DNA of 62,881 nucleotides from Streptomyces cupreus (GCF_014257025.1 NZ_JACMSF010000051.1:1-62881), one strand, 5' to 3'; shown: positions 34,835-43,302, counted from the first letter of the stretch. Notes: generated by a model from the sequence alone, not told the origin. A program made the numbers and translations.

Positions 34835-36478
34835 ATGAAGAAGCTCACCCCACATCGCGGACTGGTTGGCGGGGCGGTGGCCGCGTGCCTCGTCACTGCC
34901 TCGATCGCCACTGCGGTGGCGACCCCGTCGGCGACCGCCCTGCCCTCCGGCGAGCTCCCGCTGGGCCCCGCCACGCTGGACGAGACCCGCAGTGAACGCC
35001 AAGTCGCTCCCGGTGTGACCCACGTCGCGATCGAGCGCGGCAGGACCTCGGCGGACGATTTCTGGACCGTCACGATCGGCGTCGGCACCACCGAGGAAGA
35101 GGCCGCGAAGCTGGAGCAGCAGGCGCGCGACGCCGGTTACGAGCCGCGCCGTGATGTCACCGCGGGTCCGGACCCCAAGGGCCCGAGCGACCAGCCGCTG
35201 GGCTGGATGGTGCGGGTGGGCAAGTACCGGGACAAGGACGCGGCCCAGAGGCTGGCGGACGAGGTCAAGGCCAAGGGGATGACTCCCAGGGTTCAGAACA
35301 GCGGTGAGGACGGCCACGAGACTGAGGGCCCCTGGTCCGTGGATGTGATGGTCATCGACCCTGCCACGTTCCGCGGCCGCCTCGGCTCGGAGCTGGGCAC
35401 GGAGATCGTTCCGGGCAGGGAGACCACCAGCTCGGTCGCCAAGCGCACTGGCGCCCTCGCTGCGATCAACGGCGGCTACTTCGTCATAGACAACGGGAAG
35501 AACGCCCCCGGCAACTGGCTGACCGGCACCGACGGCGACCTCGCCGGTGTCTCGGTGGTCAATGGCGAGCTCGTCTCCGAAGCTGTGACCGACCGGCCTG
35601 CCCTGGTCGTACCGACCGACTCCGGCAGGGGCGCATCGGTGAAGCGGCTGCGGACCAAGCTCTCGGTCCGCGCGAACGACGGCGCCTCCCGCGAGATCAC
35701 CGGTCTCAACCGGCAGGCCGGCCTGATCGTCAACTGCGGTGGAGTCGGGGATGCCACCCCATTCTCCCACGCCGCACACGACTACACCTGCGGCAACCTC
35801 AATGAACTGATCGCCGTCACCCCGAAGTTCGGCGACAGCGCACCGGAGGGATCCGGTTTCCAGGCCACCCTGGACGAGAACGGCCGGGTGGCCGAGGTCC
35901 AGGGCAGCCGCGGCGGCTCGGTGCCCCAGAAGGGCACCGTCCTGCAAGCCACCGGGACGTCCGCCGAGTGGCTGCGTGCCCACGCCAAAGTGGGCGCTCC
36001 GCTGACCGTGCGCAGCGCGGTGGTGGACAGCGAGACCAGGGCGCCGCTGCCGCTCTCCCCGCAGACCTCGATCATCAACGGCGGTCCGCTGCTGCTCCGC
36101 GACGGCGAGATCGTGCTCGACCCGGTGCGCGACGGCTGGAGCCCGGAGGACATCGAGGGCTCGGACCGCGCCAACTTCTACAACGGCTGGTATCTGCGCC
36201 GTAACCCGCGCACCGCGGCCGGTATCACCGAGGACGGACGCATCATCTTGCTGACCGCCGACGGCCGTCGGCCCGGGCACAGCGTCGGCCTCACCATCGA
36301 CGAGACCGCCAAGGTCATGCGCAGCCTGGGCGCGGTCGACGCGATCAACCTCGACGGCGGCGGTTCCACGGCGATGGTCGTGAACAACGAACTGCAGGGC
36401 ATCCCCAGTGAGAACAGCGGCGAGCGCCCTGACGGCGACGCCCTGGTCGTGCTGCCCGAGGCCGCCCGCAAGGAGTAG
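34835..36478 (+). CDS. secreted SPOR domain / phosphodiester glycosidase (NAGPA) family protein
   Basis: A 547-residue exported protein. The signal peptide is MKKLTPHRGLVGGAVAACLV followed by a hydrophobic run to about residue 35. Residues ~60-150 resemble a SPOR peptidoglycan-binding fold (FWTVTIGVGTTEEEAAKLEQ, GWMVRVGKYRDKDAAQRLAD). Residues ~165-545 are the NAGPA/phosphodiester glycosidase domain, with VAKRTGALAAINGGYFVIDN, QTSIINGGPLLLRDGEIV, LLTADGRRPGHSVGLTIDET and the hallmark AINLDGGGSTAMVVNN. Bacterial members cut sugar-phosphodiester links in wall polymers or exopolysaccharide. The ATG at 34835 follows GGAAGG. It is the only complete gene between the two tRNA-like repeats, which suggests it arrived as cargo. 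Confidence 0.85.
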   Translation: MKKLTPHRGLVGGAVAACLVTASIATAVATPSATALPSGELPLGPATLDETRSERQVAPGVTHVAIERGRTSADDFWTVTIGVGTTEEEAAKLEQQARDAGYEPRRDVTAGPDPKGPSDQPLGWMVRVGKYRDKDAAQRLADEVKAKGMTPRVQNSGEDGHETEGPWSVDVMVIDPATFRGRLGSELGTEIVPGRETTSSVAKRTGALAAINGGYFVIDNGKNAPGNWLTGTDGDLAGVSVVNGELVSEAVTDRPALVVPTDSGRGASVKRLRTKLSVRANDGASREITGLNRQAGLIVNCGGVGDATPFSHAAHDYTCGNLNELIAVTPKFGDSAPEGSGFQATLDENGRVAEVQGSRGGSVPQKGTVLQATGTSAEWLRAHAKVGAPLTVRSAVVDSETRAPLPLSPQTSIINGGPLLLRDGEIVLDPVRDGWSPEDIEGSDRANFYNGWYLRRNPRTAAGITEDGRIILLTADGRRPGHSVGLTIDETAKVMRSLGAVDAINLDGGGSTAMVVNNELQGIPSENSGERPDGDALVVLPEAARKE

Positions 36479-36569
36479 CCTCCACGACAGTCTGAAGCGG
36501 TCCCTGTGGGGTGCACAGAATGTGTACTGCCCGCCTGAGCAGTCTCAGACAGGCATGGGCGAAACGTCC

Positions 36570-36632
36570 CTGACCAGGACGTTCCCTCTGTGCCCCCGGC
36601 AGGATTCGAATCTGCGACACCCGCTTCAGGAG
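36570..36632 (-). repeat. tRNA-Arg(CCT)-like 3' half (possible att remnant 2)
   Basis: On the minus strand, CTCCTGAAGCGGGTGTCGCA followed by GATTCGAATCCTGCCGGGGG and CAC is the anticodon-to-acceptor half of a tRNA-Arg with anticodon CCT. The 5' half is absent (sequence diverges beyond 36632), and one T-stem pair is A-C. It is thus a 3' fragment of the kind left at the far end of an integrated element. An inverted repeat AACGTCC-N7-GGACGTT (36563-36583) lies next to it. The rest of 36479-36789 shows no gene. Confidence 0.55.
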
Positions 36633-36789
36633 TTCGATCCGAGCGCAGCCCGGCAGCGCGGTAGGGCAGTTGGGGCGAACATGCCGGGCCGTGCATGGGT
36701 GCCCGCCTCCGGTGCTATTGATGTCATCCGGGGATGTCAGCTGGAACTACTGAGGTCACATCACTCGCCACCACCCGCGCCGCGCCGCG

Positions 36790-38343
36790 TCACACCGCCC
36801 GGGTCCGCCCCTCCCAGTAGGGATCCCGCAGCCGCCGCTTGTACAGCTTGCCGTTGGGGTCGCGGGGCATCTCCGTGATGAAGTCGACGGACTTGGGGCG
36901 CTTGTAGCCGGCCAGCCTGTCGGCGCAGTGGTCGAGGAGGGTCGCGGCCAGGGCGGGGCCGGGCTCGTGGCCGGGAGCCGGTTCGACCACGGCCTTGACC
37001 TCCTCGCCCCAGTCATCGTGCGGTACGCCGAAGACGGCGGCGTCGGCGACGGCGGGGTGGGCGAGCAGGGCGGATTCGATCTCGGCAGGGTAGATGTTCA
37101 CGCCGCCCGAGATGATCATGTCGATCTTGCGGTCGCGCAGGAAGAGGTAGCCGTCCTCGTCGAGCAGTCCCAGGTCGCCCACGGTGAAGAAGTCACCGAT
37201 GCGGTTCTTGCGCGTCTTGGTCTCGTCCTTGTGGTAGGCGAATCCGCCGGTGGTCATCTTCATGTAGACGGTGCCGAGTTCACCTGGCGGCAGCCGGTTG
37301 CCGTCGTCGTCGAAGACGGCCAACTCGCTGATGGGCCACGCCTTGCCGACGGTTCCCGGCTTCTTCAGCCAGTCCTCCGCCGTGGCGAAGGCGCCGCCGC
37401 CCTCGCTGGCCGCGTAGTACTCCTCCACACAACTCCCCCACCAGTCGATCATCGCCCGCTTCACATGGTCGGGGCAGGGCGCGGCGCCGTGGATGGCGTG
37501 CCGCATGGACGAGACGTCGTACGACCTACGTACCGGCGCGGGCAGCGCCAGCAGGCGGTGGAACTGGGTGGGGACCATGTGGGTGTGCGTGCACCTCTCA
37601 CGGTCGATCAGGCGCAGCATCTCCTCAGGCGTCCACTTGTCCATCAGCACCAGTCGGTGGCCGATGTGCAGGGACGCGCCCGCGAACTGGAGCACGGCCG
37701 TGTGGTAGAGCGGCGAGCAGACCAGGTGCACATTGCCGTCGTACGGCTTGATGCCGAAGATGCCGAGGAAGCCCCCGAGGTACGCCTCCTCGGGAGGCTT
37801 GCCGGGCAGCGGGCGGCGGATGCCGCGCGGGCGGCCTGTGGTGCCCGAGGTGTAGTTCATGACCCAGCCGAGGGTGCGGTCGCCGGGGGCCGACTCCGGT
37901 TGGCCGTCGAGGAGTTCGGGGTACGGGCGGAACCCCTCGACTTCGCCGACGGCGTACCGGTGGGTGGCCGGGAGTCCGGCCTCGTCGGCCGCCTGGCGGG
38001 CGGGTTCGGCGAACCGCTGGTGCGCGATGAGCACTTTGGCGCCGGAGTCCGCGACGATCCAGGCGATCTCCGGGGCGACGAAGTGGTGGTTGACCGGCAC
38101 GAGGTAGAACCCGGCCTGGCTGGCGGCGAGATGCGCGGTGAGGAACTCGGTGCCGTTGGGGAGTACGACCGCGAAGGCGTCCCCTCGCTCAAGTCCCGCG
38201 GCGCGAAGACCGTGGACGAGGCGATTGGCGGCGGAGTGCAGCCGTCCGGCGGTCCACTCCTCGCCGTCCGGGGCGATGAGGGCCGTACGGTCGGGGTCCT
38301 GGGTCGCCTGGGCCCAGAAGCCCACGGGGGGTGCGCTGGTCAC
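36790..38343 (-). CDS. acyl-CoA synthetase (FadD-type)
   Basis: A 517-residue AMP-forming ligase. The GTG start at 38343 (VTSAPPVGFWAQATQDPDRT) overlaps the upstream stop as GTGA. Motifs are the P-loop NYTSGTTGRPRGIRRPLPGK, PLYHTAVLQFAGASLHIGHR, VEEYYAASEGGGAFATAEDW, FTVGDLGLLDEDGYLFLRDR, KIDMIISGGVNIYPAEIESA and the C-terminal PRDPNGKLYKRRLRDPYWEG. It is complete and probably active on a medium or branched acid. It is the second gene of an operon led by the nitronate-monooxygenase homologue; the operon promoter carries two copies of the 17-bp operator also found at 15606. This links it to the crotonase/FadD19-like locus. Confidence 0.88.
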   Translation of the reverse strand: MTSAPPVGFWAQATQDPDRTALIAPDGEEWTAGRLHSAANRLVHGLRAAGLERGDAFAVVLPNGTEFLTAHLAASQAGFYLVPVNHHFVAPEIAWIVADSGAKVLIAHQRFAEPARQAADEAGLPATHRYAVGEVEGFRPYPELLDGQPESAPGDRTLGWVMNYTSGTTGRPRGIRRPLPGKPPEEAYLGGFLGIFGIKPYDGNVHLVCSPLYHTAVLQFAGASLHIGHRLVLMDKWTPEEMLRLIDRERCTHTHMVPTQFHRLLALPAPVRRSYDVSSMRHAIHGAAPCPDHVKRAMIDWWGSCVEEYYAASEGGGAFATAEDWLKKPGTVGKAWPISELAVFDDDGNRLPPGELGTVYMKMTTGGFAYHKDETKTRKNRIGDFFTVGDLGLLDEDGYLFLRDRKIDMIISGGVNIYPAEIESALLAHPAVADAAVFGVPHDDWGEEVKAVVEPAPGHEPGPALAATLLDHCADRLAGYKRPKSVDFITEMPRDPNGKLYKRRLRDPYWEGRTRAV

Positions 38344-39449
38344 TGGCCGCTCCTTCCGGCGATGCGGTTGATGCGGTCCACCGCCTGCTCGAAACCCCGG
38401 GTGAGGTCGTCGAAGACGGCCTGGACACTGCGTTCGCTGTTCATCCGGCCGACGATCTGGCCGACGGGCGTGCCGAGGAGCGGCTCGACCTCGTAGCGCT
38501 GGATGCGGGAGACGGCCTCGGCGACGAGGAGCCCCTGGAGGGGCATCGGGAGGGTGCCCGGTCCGGCCGGGTCGTCCCAGGCGTCGGTCCAGGCGGTGCG
38601 CAACTGGCGGGCGGGTTTGCCGGTCAGGGCGCGGGAGCGGACGGTGTCCCCGGAGCCCGCGGCGAGGAGCTTGCGGGTCAGGGCCGGGGAGTGGAGGTCG
38701 GCCTCGGTGGTGGTCAGCCATATGGAGCCCAACCACACACCCTGGGCTCCGAGGGTGAGTGCGGCGGCCACTTGTTGGCCGCTGCCGATGCCCCCGGCGG
38801 CCAGTACGGGCAGCGGGGCGACGGCGTCGACGACCTCGGGGGTGAGCACCATGGAGGCGATGTCACCGGTGTGGCCGCCGGCCTCGTAGCCCTGGGCGAC
38901 GACGATGTCGATGCCCGCCTCCTGGTGCTTACGGGCGTGGCGGGCGCTGCCCGCGAGAGCGGCGACCAGGACGTCCTGCTCATGGGCGCGGTCCACGACG
39001 TCCGCGGGCGGTGAGCCGAGGGCGTTGGCGAGCAGTCTGATCGGGTAGTCGAAGGCGACGTCGAGCTGGGTGCGGGCGACCTGCTCCATCCAGCCGGTGA
39101 TCCGCCAGCCGGACGCCTCGCCCTCGGCGAGCTCGGGCACGCCGTACTTGGCGAGGGTGTCCTGCACGAACGCGCGGTGCTCCTCGGGGATCATCGCCTC
39201 GACGTCGGCCTCGGTGACGCCTTCGACCTTCTTCGCGGGCATGACGACGTCCAGGCCGTAGGGCCTGCCGTCGACATGCGCCTCGACCCAGTCGAGGTCG
39301 CGTTTGAGGTCGTCGGGGGCGGTGTAGCGGACCGCGCCGAGCACCCCGAAGCCACCGGCCCTGCTGATGGCCGCGGCGACGGCGGGGAACGGCGTGAAGC
39401 CGAAGACGGCGTGCTCGACTCCCAGTTGCTTGCTCAGCTCCGTCTGCAT
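38340..39449 (-). CDS. nitronate monooxygenase / 2-nitropropane dioxygenase family flavoprotein
   Basis: A 369-residue FMN-dependent TIM-barrel enzyme. It starts MQTELSKQLGVEHAVFGFTP, with ISRAGGFGVLGAVRYTA. It has IDIVVAQGYEAGGHTGDIAS, the family signature with the His and Gly-rich loop, and LPVLAAGGIGSGQQVAAALT followed by LGAQGVWLGSIWL for phosphate binding. The family oxidises nitronates, but actinobacterial members paired with fadD genes may act on acyl-CoA or quinone substrates. The ATG at 39449 is the first codon after the two operator copies. Its TGA overlaps the ligase GTG, so the two products are made together. Confidence 0.85.
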   Translation of the reverse strand: MQTELSKQLGVEHAVFGFTPFPAVAAAISRAGGFGVLGAVRYTAPDDLKRDLDWVEAHVDGRPYGLDVVMPAKKVEGVTEADVEAMIPEEHRAFVQDTLAKYGVPELAEGEASGWRITGWMEQVARTQLDVAFDYPIRLLANALGSPPADVVDRAHEQDVLVAALAGSARHARKHQEAGIDIVVAQGYEAGGHTGDIASMVLTPEVVDAVAPLPVLAAGGIGSGQQVAAALTLGAQGVWLGSIWLTTTEADLHSPALTRKLLAAGSGDTVRSRALTGKPARQLRTAWTDAWDDPAGPGTLPMPLQGLLVAEAVSRIQRYEVEPLLGTPVGQIVGRMNSERSVQAVFDDLTRGFEQAVDRINRIAGRSGQ

Positions 39450-39491
39450 GGGCGCAGGATGCCGGAGTCCTCAGGAGGACGGAAGGGGTTC

Positions 39492-39553
39492 TCTGATGGA
39501 TCGTCAGATTTATTTTGAGCCGTGTCGGATTTGTTTCCTGACGGGTCTTCAGA
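39492..39553. promoter_or_regulatory. two 17-bp inverted repeat operators (sites B and C)
   Basis: Site B (39492-39508) is TCTGATGGATCGTCAGA and site C (39537-39553) is CCTGACGGGTCTTCAGA, 45 bp apart, both followed by TTTATT. They match site A at 15606 in arm sequence, spacing and flank. They lie between the nitronate-monooxygenase operon and the divergent serine hydrolase gene and could control either. The consensus is approximately TCTGAYNGATCRTCAGATTTRTT. Confidence 0.62.
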
Positions 39554-39663
39554 TTTATTGCGGCGAACGCCCGGTTGACACGACCCCCGTCTGACACGAA
39601 AGTTTCAGCGCGCAAGGTGATCCCGGAAAGATACTTTCAGGCGGACTCGCGGGAGGATCCTCG

Positions 39664-41427
39664 ATGACCGACGACAGACACGGCCTGACCCGGCGTCAAC
39701 TGACCCGAGGGGCCCTGGCCCTGGGTGGCGCCCTGGCCATCGCCCCCTTCCCGGCGGGACCGGCGGCCGCGTCCTCCGGCCGCAGCACCCTGCGCCACGG
39801 CTCCCCGGAGCGGGCCGGACTCCTCCCCGCCCACCTTCGTCAACTCGTCACCGATGCCCGGGCTTTCCTCGGCCCCTCCCCCAAGCACCCCTGGTACGCG
39901 GGCGCCGTGCTGCTCGCCGGGCGGGGCGGCACCGTCGCGCTGCACGAGCCGATCGGGATGGCGGTGCGCTACTCGGCGTACGACGAGAAGACCGACACCG
40001 GCGTCGAATTCCCGGCCGACCAGCAGATCCCCATGGCCGAGGACACCGTCTTCGACCTCGCCTCGGTGTCCAAGCTGTTCACCTCGATGCTCGCCGTGCA
40101 GCAGATCGAGCGGGGCGCGCTGGAGCTGGAGGCGAAGGTGGCCTCCTGTCTGCCGGAGTTCGGGGCGGCGGGAAAGCAGAACATGACCGTCCGTCAACTG
40201 CTCACCCACACCTCGGGTTTCCGTGCCTGGATCCCGCTGTACAACGCGCCCACCTACGAGGAGAAGCTCCGGCTCATCTGGAACGAGGCCCCCCTCAATC
40301 CGCCGGGCACCCGCTACCTCTACTCCGACCTCAACCTGATCTCCCTCCAGCTCGTCCTGGAGAAGATCACCGGCCGCCCGCTGGACGCCCTGCTCCACGA
40401 GGAGATCACCGGTCCGCTCGGCATGAACAGCACCCGCTACAACCCGCCCGCGTCCTGGAAGCCCCGGATCGCCGCCACGGAGGACGCCCGCAAGCCCTGG
40501 TCGGGTCTTGAGCGGGGGCTGGTGTGGGGCGAGGTGCACGACGAGAACGCCTTCAGCCTCGGCGGCGTCGCCGGACACGCGGGCGTCTTCTCCTGCGCCT
40601 GGGATCTGGCGGTGCTCGGCCGGACACTGCTCAACGGCGGCGCGTACGGCAGCACGCGCATCCTTCAACCGGAGTCGGTGGAGCTGATGTTCACCGACTT
40701 CAACACCGCCTTCCCCGGCGACGAGCACGGTCTCGGCTTCGAGCTCTACCAGCACTGGTACATGGGCGCGATGGCCACTCCGCGCACCGCGGGCCACACC
40801 GGGTTCACCGGCACATCGCTGGTCCTCGACCCGACGACCGACTCGTTCCTGGTGGCGCTCGGCAACTCGGTGCATCCGGTGCGCGGTTGGCGGTCCGGTT
40901 CGGCGCCTCGGGTGGCCGCCGCCAACAATCTGGCGCGAGCCGTACCCGTCCGCCCGCGTCATGGCCGTACCGCCTGGTTCTCCGGCATGGCAAGCTCCAC
41001 CACCGCCACCCTCGCACTGCCCGCGCTGGACACCTCGGCGGGCGGGGCCCGGCTGCGATGTGCCCTGTGGTGGGACACCGAGCCGCAGGCGGACGTCCTG
41101 GTGTTGGAGGCCAGCGCGGACGGCGGTGCGACCTGGCAGCCGGTGCCGTTCACCACGGCCCGCCCCGGCGGGGAGCCGCAGGAGCGTGCGGCGGGTATGG
41201 TCACCGGCTGGTCCGGCCGCGTCTGGCACCGGCTGGCGGCGGACCTCCCGGCCGCGCACCAGCTCGCGCTGCGCTGGCGGTACGCCACGGACCGGCTCTA
41301 CGTCGGCCGGGGCGCGTACGTGGACGGACTGCGCGTCGAGGACCCGGACGGGGTGCTGTTCGACGAGGCGCGTCCGGCGGACGCGGCGCGAATCACGGCA
41401 TCCGGCTGGACGGCATCCACCGACTGA
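39664..41427 (+). CDS. Tat-exported serine hydrolase (beta-lactamase/class C-PBP family)
   Basis: A 587-residue secreted protein. A twin-arginine signal is visible (LTRRQLTRGALALGGALAIA, ending AAASS). The catalytic domain (residues ~45-430) has FDLASVSKLFTSMLAVQQIE, with the SxxK motif at Ser134-Lys137, LLTHTSGFRAWIPLYNAPTY, YLYSDLNLISLQLVL (YxN-like YSD) and GHTGFTGTSLVLDP (HTGFTG, replacing KTG). The C-terminal ~150 residues look like a beta-sandwich domain (WDTEPQADVLVLEASADGGA). Such enzymes act as esterases or D-amino-acid peptidases; beta-lactam resistance is not implied. The ATG at 39664 follows GGAGGATC. It is divergent from the nitronate-monooxygenase operon. Confidence 0.85.
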   Translation: MTDDRHGLTRRQLTRGALALGGALAIAPFPAGPAAASSGRSTLRHGSPERAGLLPAHLRQLVTDARAFLGPSPKHPWYAGAVLLAGRGGTVALHEPIGMAVRYSAYDEKTDTGVEFPADQQIPMAEDTVFDLASVSKLFTSMLAVQQIERGALELEAKVASCLPEFGAAGKQNMTVRQLLTHTSGFRAWIPLYNAPTYEEKLRLIWNEAPLNPPGTRYLYSDLNLISLQLVLEKITGRPLDALLHEEITGPLGMNSTRYNPPASWKPRIAATEDARKPWSGLERGLVWGEVHDENAFSLGGVAGHAGVFSCAWDLAVLGRTLLNGGAYGSTRILQPESVELMFTDFNTAFPGDEHGLGFELYQHWYMGAMATPRTAGHTGFTGTSLVLDPTTDSFLVALGNSVHPVRGWRSGSAPRVAAANNLARAVPVRPRHGRTAWFSGMASSTTATLALPALDTSAGGARLRCALWWDTEPQADVLVLEASADGGATWQPVPFTTARPGGEPQERAAGMVTGWSGRVWHRLAADLPAAHQLALRWRYATDRLYVGRGAYVDGLRVEDPDGVLFDEARPADAARITASGWTASTD

Positions 41428-41440
41428 CGGCTCGGCCGGG

Positions 41441-41463
41441 GCGTCCACGGCACGCTTGGACGC
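41441..41463. terminator. hairpin between convergent genes
   Basis: GCGTCCA (41441-41447) pairs with TGGACGC (41457-41463) around a 9-base loop, and flanking GGGG/CCCC may lengthen the stem. It lies in the 51-bp gap between the serine hydrolase and the convergent small gene, a good place for a bidirectional terminator. Confidence 0.45.
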
Positions 41464-41478
41464 TTCCCCCAGACCCTC

Positions 41479-41694
41479 TCAGGGCTCCCACACCTCCGGG
41501 CCGCCGCCCTGCCAGTCGATCAGCGAGGACTGCACGACGTCCATCTCGTCCCAGTCCTGCAGCCCGGCCTCCTGTACGAACGCCGCGACGTCGAGCAGAC
41601 GGTAGGCGATGCCGACGTAACGGCCGTCGATACGGACGCGCCGACCGCCGTCCGCGGCGGGCGGGAGGACTGCGACAGGACGATCGGTGGCCAT
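41479..41694 (-). CDS. small hypothetical protein (71 aa)
   Basis: A 71-residue acidic protein: MATDRPVAVLPPAADGGRRV, RIDGRYVGIAYRLLDVAAFV, ending DWQGGGPEVWEP. It has typical Streptomyces codon use and no signal or membrane segment. The ribosome site is weak. The family is not recognised; it resembles small conserved actinobacterial proteins of unknown role. Sequence upstream of the ATG at 41694 in the same frame is not convincing, so the start is kept here. Confidence 0.55.
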   Translation of the reverse strand: MATDRPVAVLPPAADGGRRVRIDGRYVGIAYRLLDVAAFVQEAGLQDWDEMDVVQSSLIDWQGGGPEVWEP

Positions 41695-41741
41695 GACGCC
41701 AGAGTGCCGGTAGGGCGGGTGGGGCGCACGATGTGGTGCTC

Positions 41742-41940
41742 CTACCGTGCCGGATCCGCGCAGGCGGCGGGAACCCGGGGGGCGTCCTCGGCGGTCAGCT
41801 CCCGCGCGACGGCCCTGATGTTCTCCTGCACGATGGTCGGAAGGTCCGCGACCCGGGGATGGCCGGGGTAGGCGCGCTCCATCTCGGCGATGACCGACCT
41901 CTGCTCGTCGGAAGTGACCGTGCCCCCCTCGGGCGAGTCC
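41742..41940 (-). other. coding-like fragment, possibly a partial gene
   Basis: This minus-strand frame ending at 41742 reads SDEQRSVIAEMERAYPGHP, RVADLPTIVQENIRAVAREL and ends ACADPAR. The amino acid composition and third-position GC look like real protein, but no ATG, GTG or TTG opens it except an internal ATG at 41882 (46 codons, no good ribosome site). It is probably a remnant of a gene lost together with the LysR-type gene on the other strand. The family is not recognised. Confidence 0.35.
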
Positions 41941-42000
41941 GGGGCAACGGCCGGCCGGACGAGGCCTCGGAACCGCTGGAGGTACCGGGTACATCGTCCG

Positions 42001-42330
42001 CGCATCGGGGAAGCGGTCGGCCAGTCGAGTGAGGATCTGCGGTTTTGGCTCGCGGACCCCCAGGGCCGCCCCGCACCACGCGGCCCGATCGTGCCGGCCG
42101 TGGAGGACTGCCTGTTGGAGGTCGGCCGCGGCCACGGCGTCTGGTTCGCCCCGCAACCGCTGCACGCGCTGATGCCCGCCGGCAACGTGCGCTGGATTCC
42201 GGTCACGGACGCGGAGCCCTTCGACCTCGCGGTGGTGTGGCCCGACCACGCCCCGGCGCCCCTGATCACGCGTCTGATCGCCGAGGTCCGCGCCGTTGCC
42301 GGCCACGATCGGCAACTCCACGCCGCGTGA
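42001..42330 (+). pseudogene. LysR-type regulator C-terminal remnant
   Basis: The plus-strand frame contains LRFWLADPQGRPAPRGPIVP, LEVGRGHGVWFAPQPLHALM and NVRWIPVTDAEPFDLAVVWP, ending VRAVAGHDRQLHAA. This is the end of a LysR substrate-binding domain. The helix-turn-helix and most of the effector domain (about 190 residues) are missing and no start codon is supported. Codon usage is typical, so decay is recent. It lies between a small hypothetical gene and the MmyB-type regulator. Confidence 0.55.
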
Positions 42331-42363
42331 AGCCGCGACGCCATCGCCGGGGGCGACGGGAGT

Positions 42364-43215
42364 TCAGCCGGGCACGTCCATGCGCTGGGTGCCGACGACG
42401 GACAGCAGGCGCAGCGCCTCCTCGGAGCGTGAGCCCGGCTCGGGGGTGTAGATCACGACCCGCTGGTCGCGGTCGCTGATGTCCAGGACATCGCAGTTGA
42501 CCTCGACCGTTCCGACCAGCGGGTGTTCGAAGGTCTTGCGCAGGGCGGGCCGGGTGATCACGCAGTGCTGGTCCCACAGCCGGGCGAAGTCCTCGCTGCC
42601 TGCGATCAGTTCGGCGACCAGACCCGTCACCTCGGGGTCGTCCGGGTAGCGGGCCGCCGCGGCGCGCAGGTCGTTGGTCGCCGCGCTGGCGAAGTCACCC
42701 GCGTCGGAGATGCCGTACAGCGGGCGTCCCTCGCGGTAGGGGCCGAGGAAGCAGCGCCGGATCAGATTGCGGTCGCGGCGGGAGAGCGCGGAGAAGTCCT
42801 CCATGAGCGCGGCGGCCAGGTCGTTCCAGGCGATGACCTCGTACGTCGCCGAGATCACGATCGCCGCGGCCTGCGGCAGCCGGGCCAGCAGGTCGACGAT
42901 GCTCTGCCGCACCTCCCGGGAGGGCCCGGGCGGCGGGCCCGGCGGGGTCCCGGCGAGATGGTGGAGGTGGTCGCGCTCGGGGTCCGACAGGCGCAGGGCG
43001 CGGGCGAGCTGGGCCAGCACCTCGCGGGACGGGTGCGGGCCCCGGGCCTGCTCCAGGCGGGTGTAGTACTCCGTGGAGATGTACGCCAGCTGGGCCACCT
43101 CCTCGCGGCGCAACCCCGGGGTGCGGCGGCGCGGCCCGGCGGGCAGGCCCACGTCGGCGGGGGTGATGCGTTCGCGTCGGCCGCGCAGGAAGTCGGCCAG
43201 TTCTCGTCGGTCCAC
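42364..43215 (-). CDS. XRE-family regulator with MmyB-like ligand-binding domain
   Basis: A 283-residue repressor-type protein. The N-terminal helix-turn-helix covers residues ~1-85 (VDRRELADFLRGRRERITPA, RTPGLRREEVAQLAYISTEY, YTRLEQARGPHPSREVLAQL). The C-terminal PAS-like MmyB domain (~95-283) includes QAAAIVISATYEVIAWNDLA and CVITRPALRKTFEHPLVGTV. Streptomyces carries many of these next to SDR genes; they often repress the divergent oxidoreductase and respond to fatty-acid-like ligands. The GTG at 43215 begins the conserved N-terminus. An 87-bp divergent region with a 21-bp inverted repeat separates it from the SDR gene, so autoregulated control of that gene is likely. Confidence 0.87.
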   Translation of the reverse strand: MDRRELADFLRGRRERITPADVGLPAGPRRRTPGLRREEVAQLAYISTEYYTRLEQARGPHPSREVLAQLARALRLSDPERDHLHHLAGTPPGPPPGPSREVRQSIVDLLARLPQAAAIVISATYEVIAWNDLAAALMEDFSALSRRDRNLIRRCFLGPYREGRPLYGISDAGDFASAATNDLRAAAARYPDDPEVTGLVAELIAGSEDFARLWDQHCVITRPALRKTFEHPLVGTVEVNCDVLDISDRDQRVVIYTPEPGSRSEEALRLLSVVGTQRMDVPG

Positions 43216-43248
43216 GCTTTCAGTGTGCGGGGGCGCGGGTGGCGGCAG

Positions 43249-43269
43249 CCAGGTACTGGCGGTGCCTGG
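43249..43269. promoter_or_regulatory. operator between MmyB-type regulator and SDR
   Basis: CCAGGTAC-N5-GTGCCTGG, an 8-bp inverted repeat with one mismatch, sits midway in the 87-bp divergent promoter region. It is the best candidate site for the adjacent XRE/MmyB regulator. Confidence 0.55.
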
Positions 43270-43302
43270 ATGGGCGCTCGGCCGGGGCGCAGGCTCATCG
43301 GC

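Noticed and set aside
39664..41427. Beta-lactamase resistance gene
   Set aside because: SxxK and YSD motifs are shared by esterases and peptidases of the family, and the third motif is HTGFTG; nothing points specifically to beta-lactam hydrolysis.
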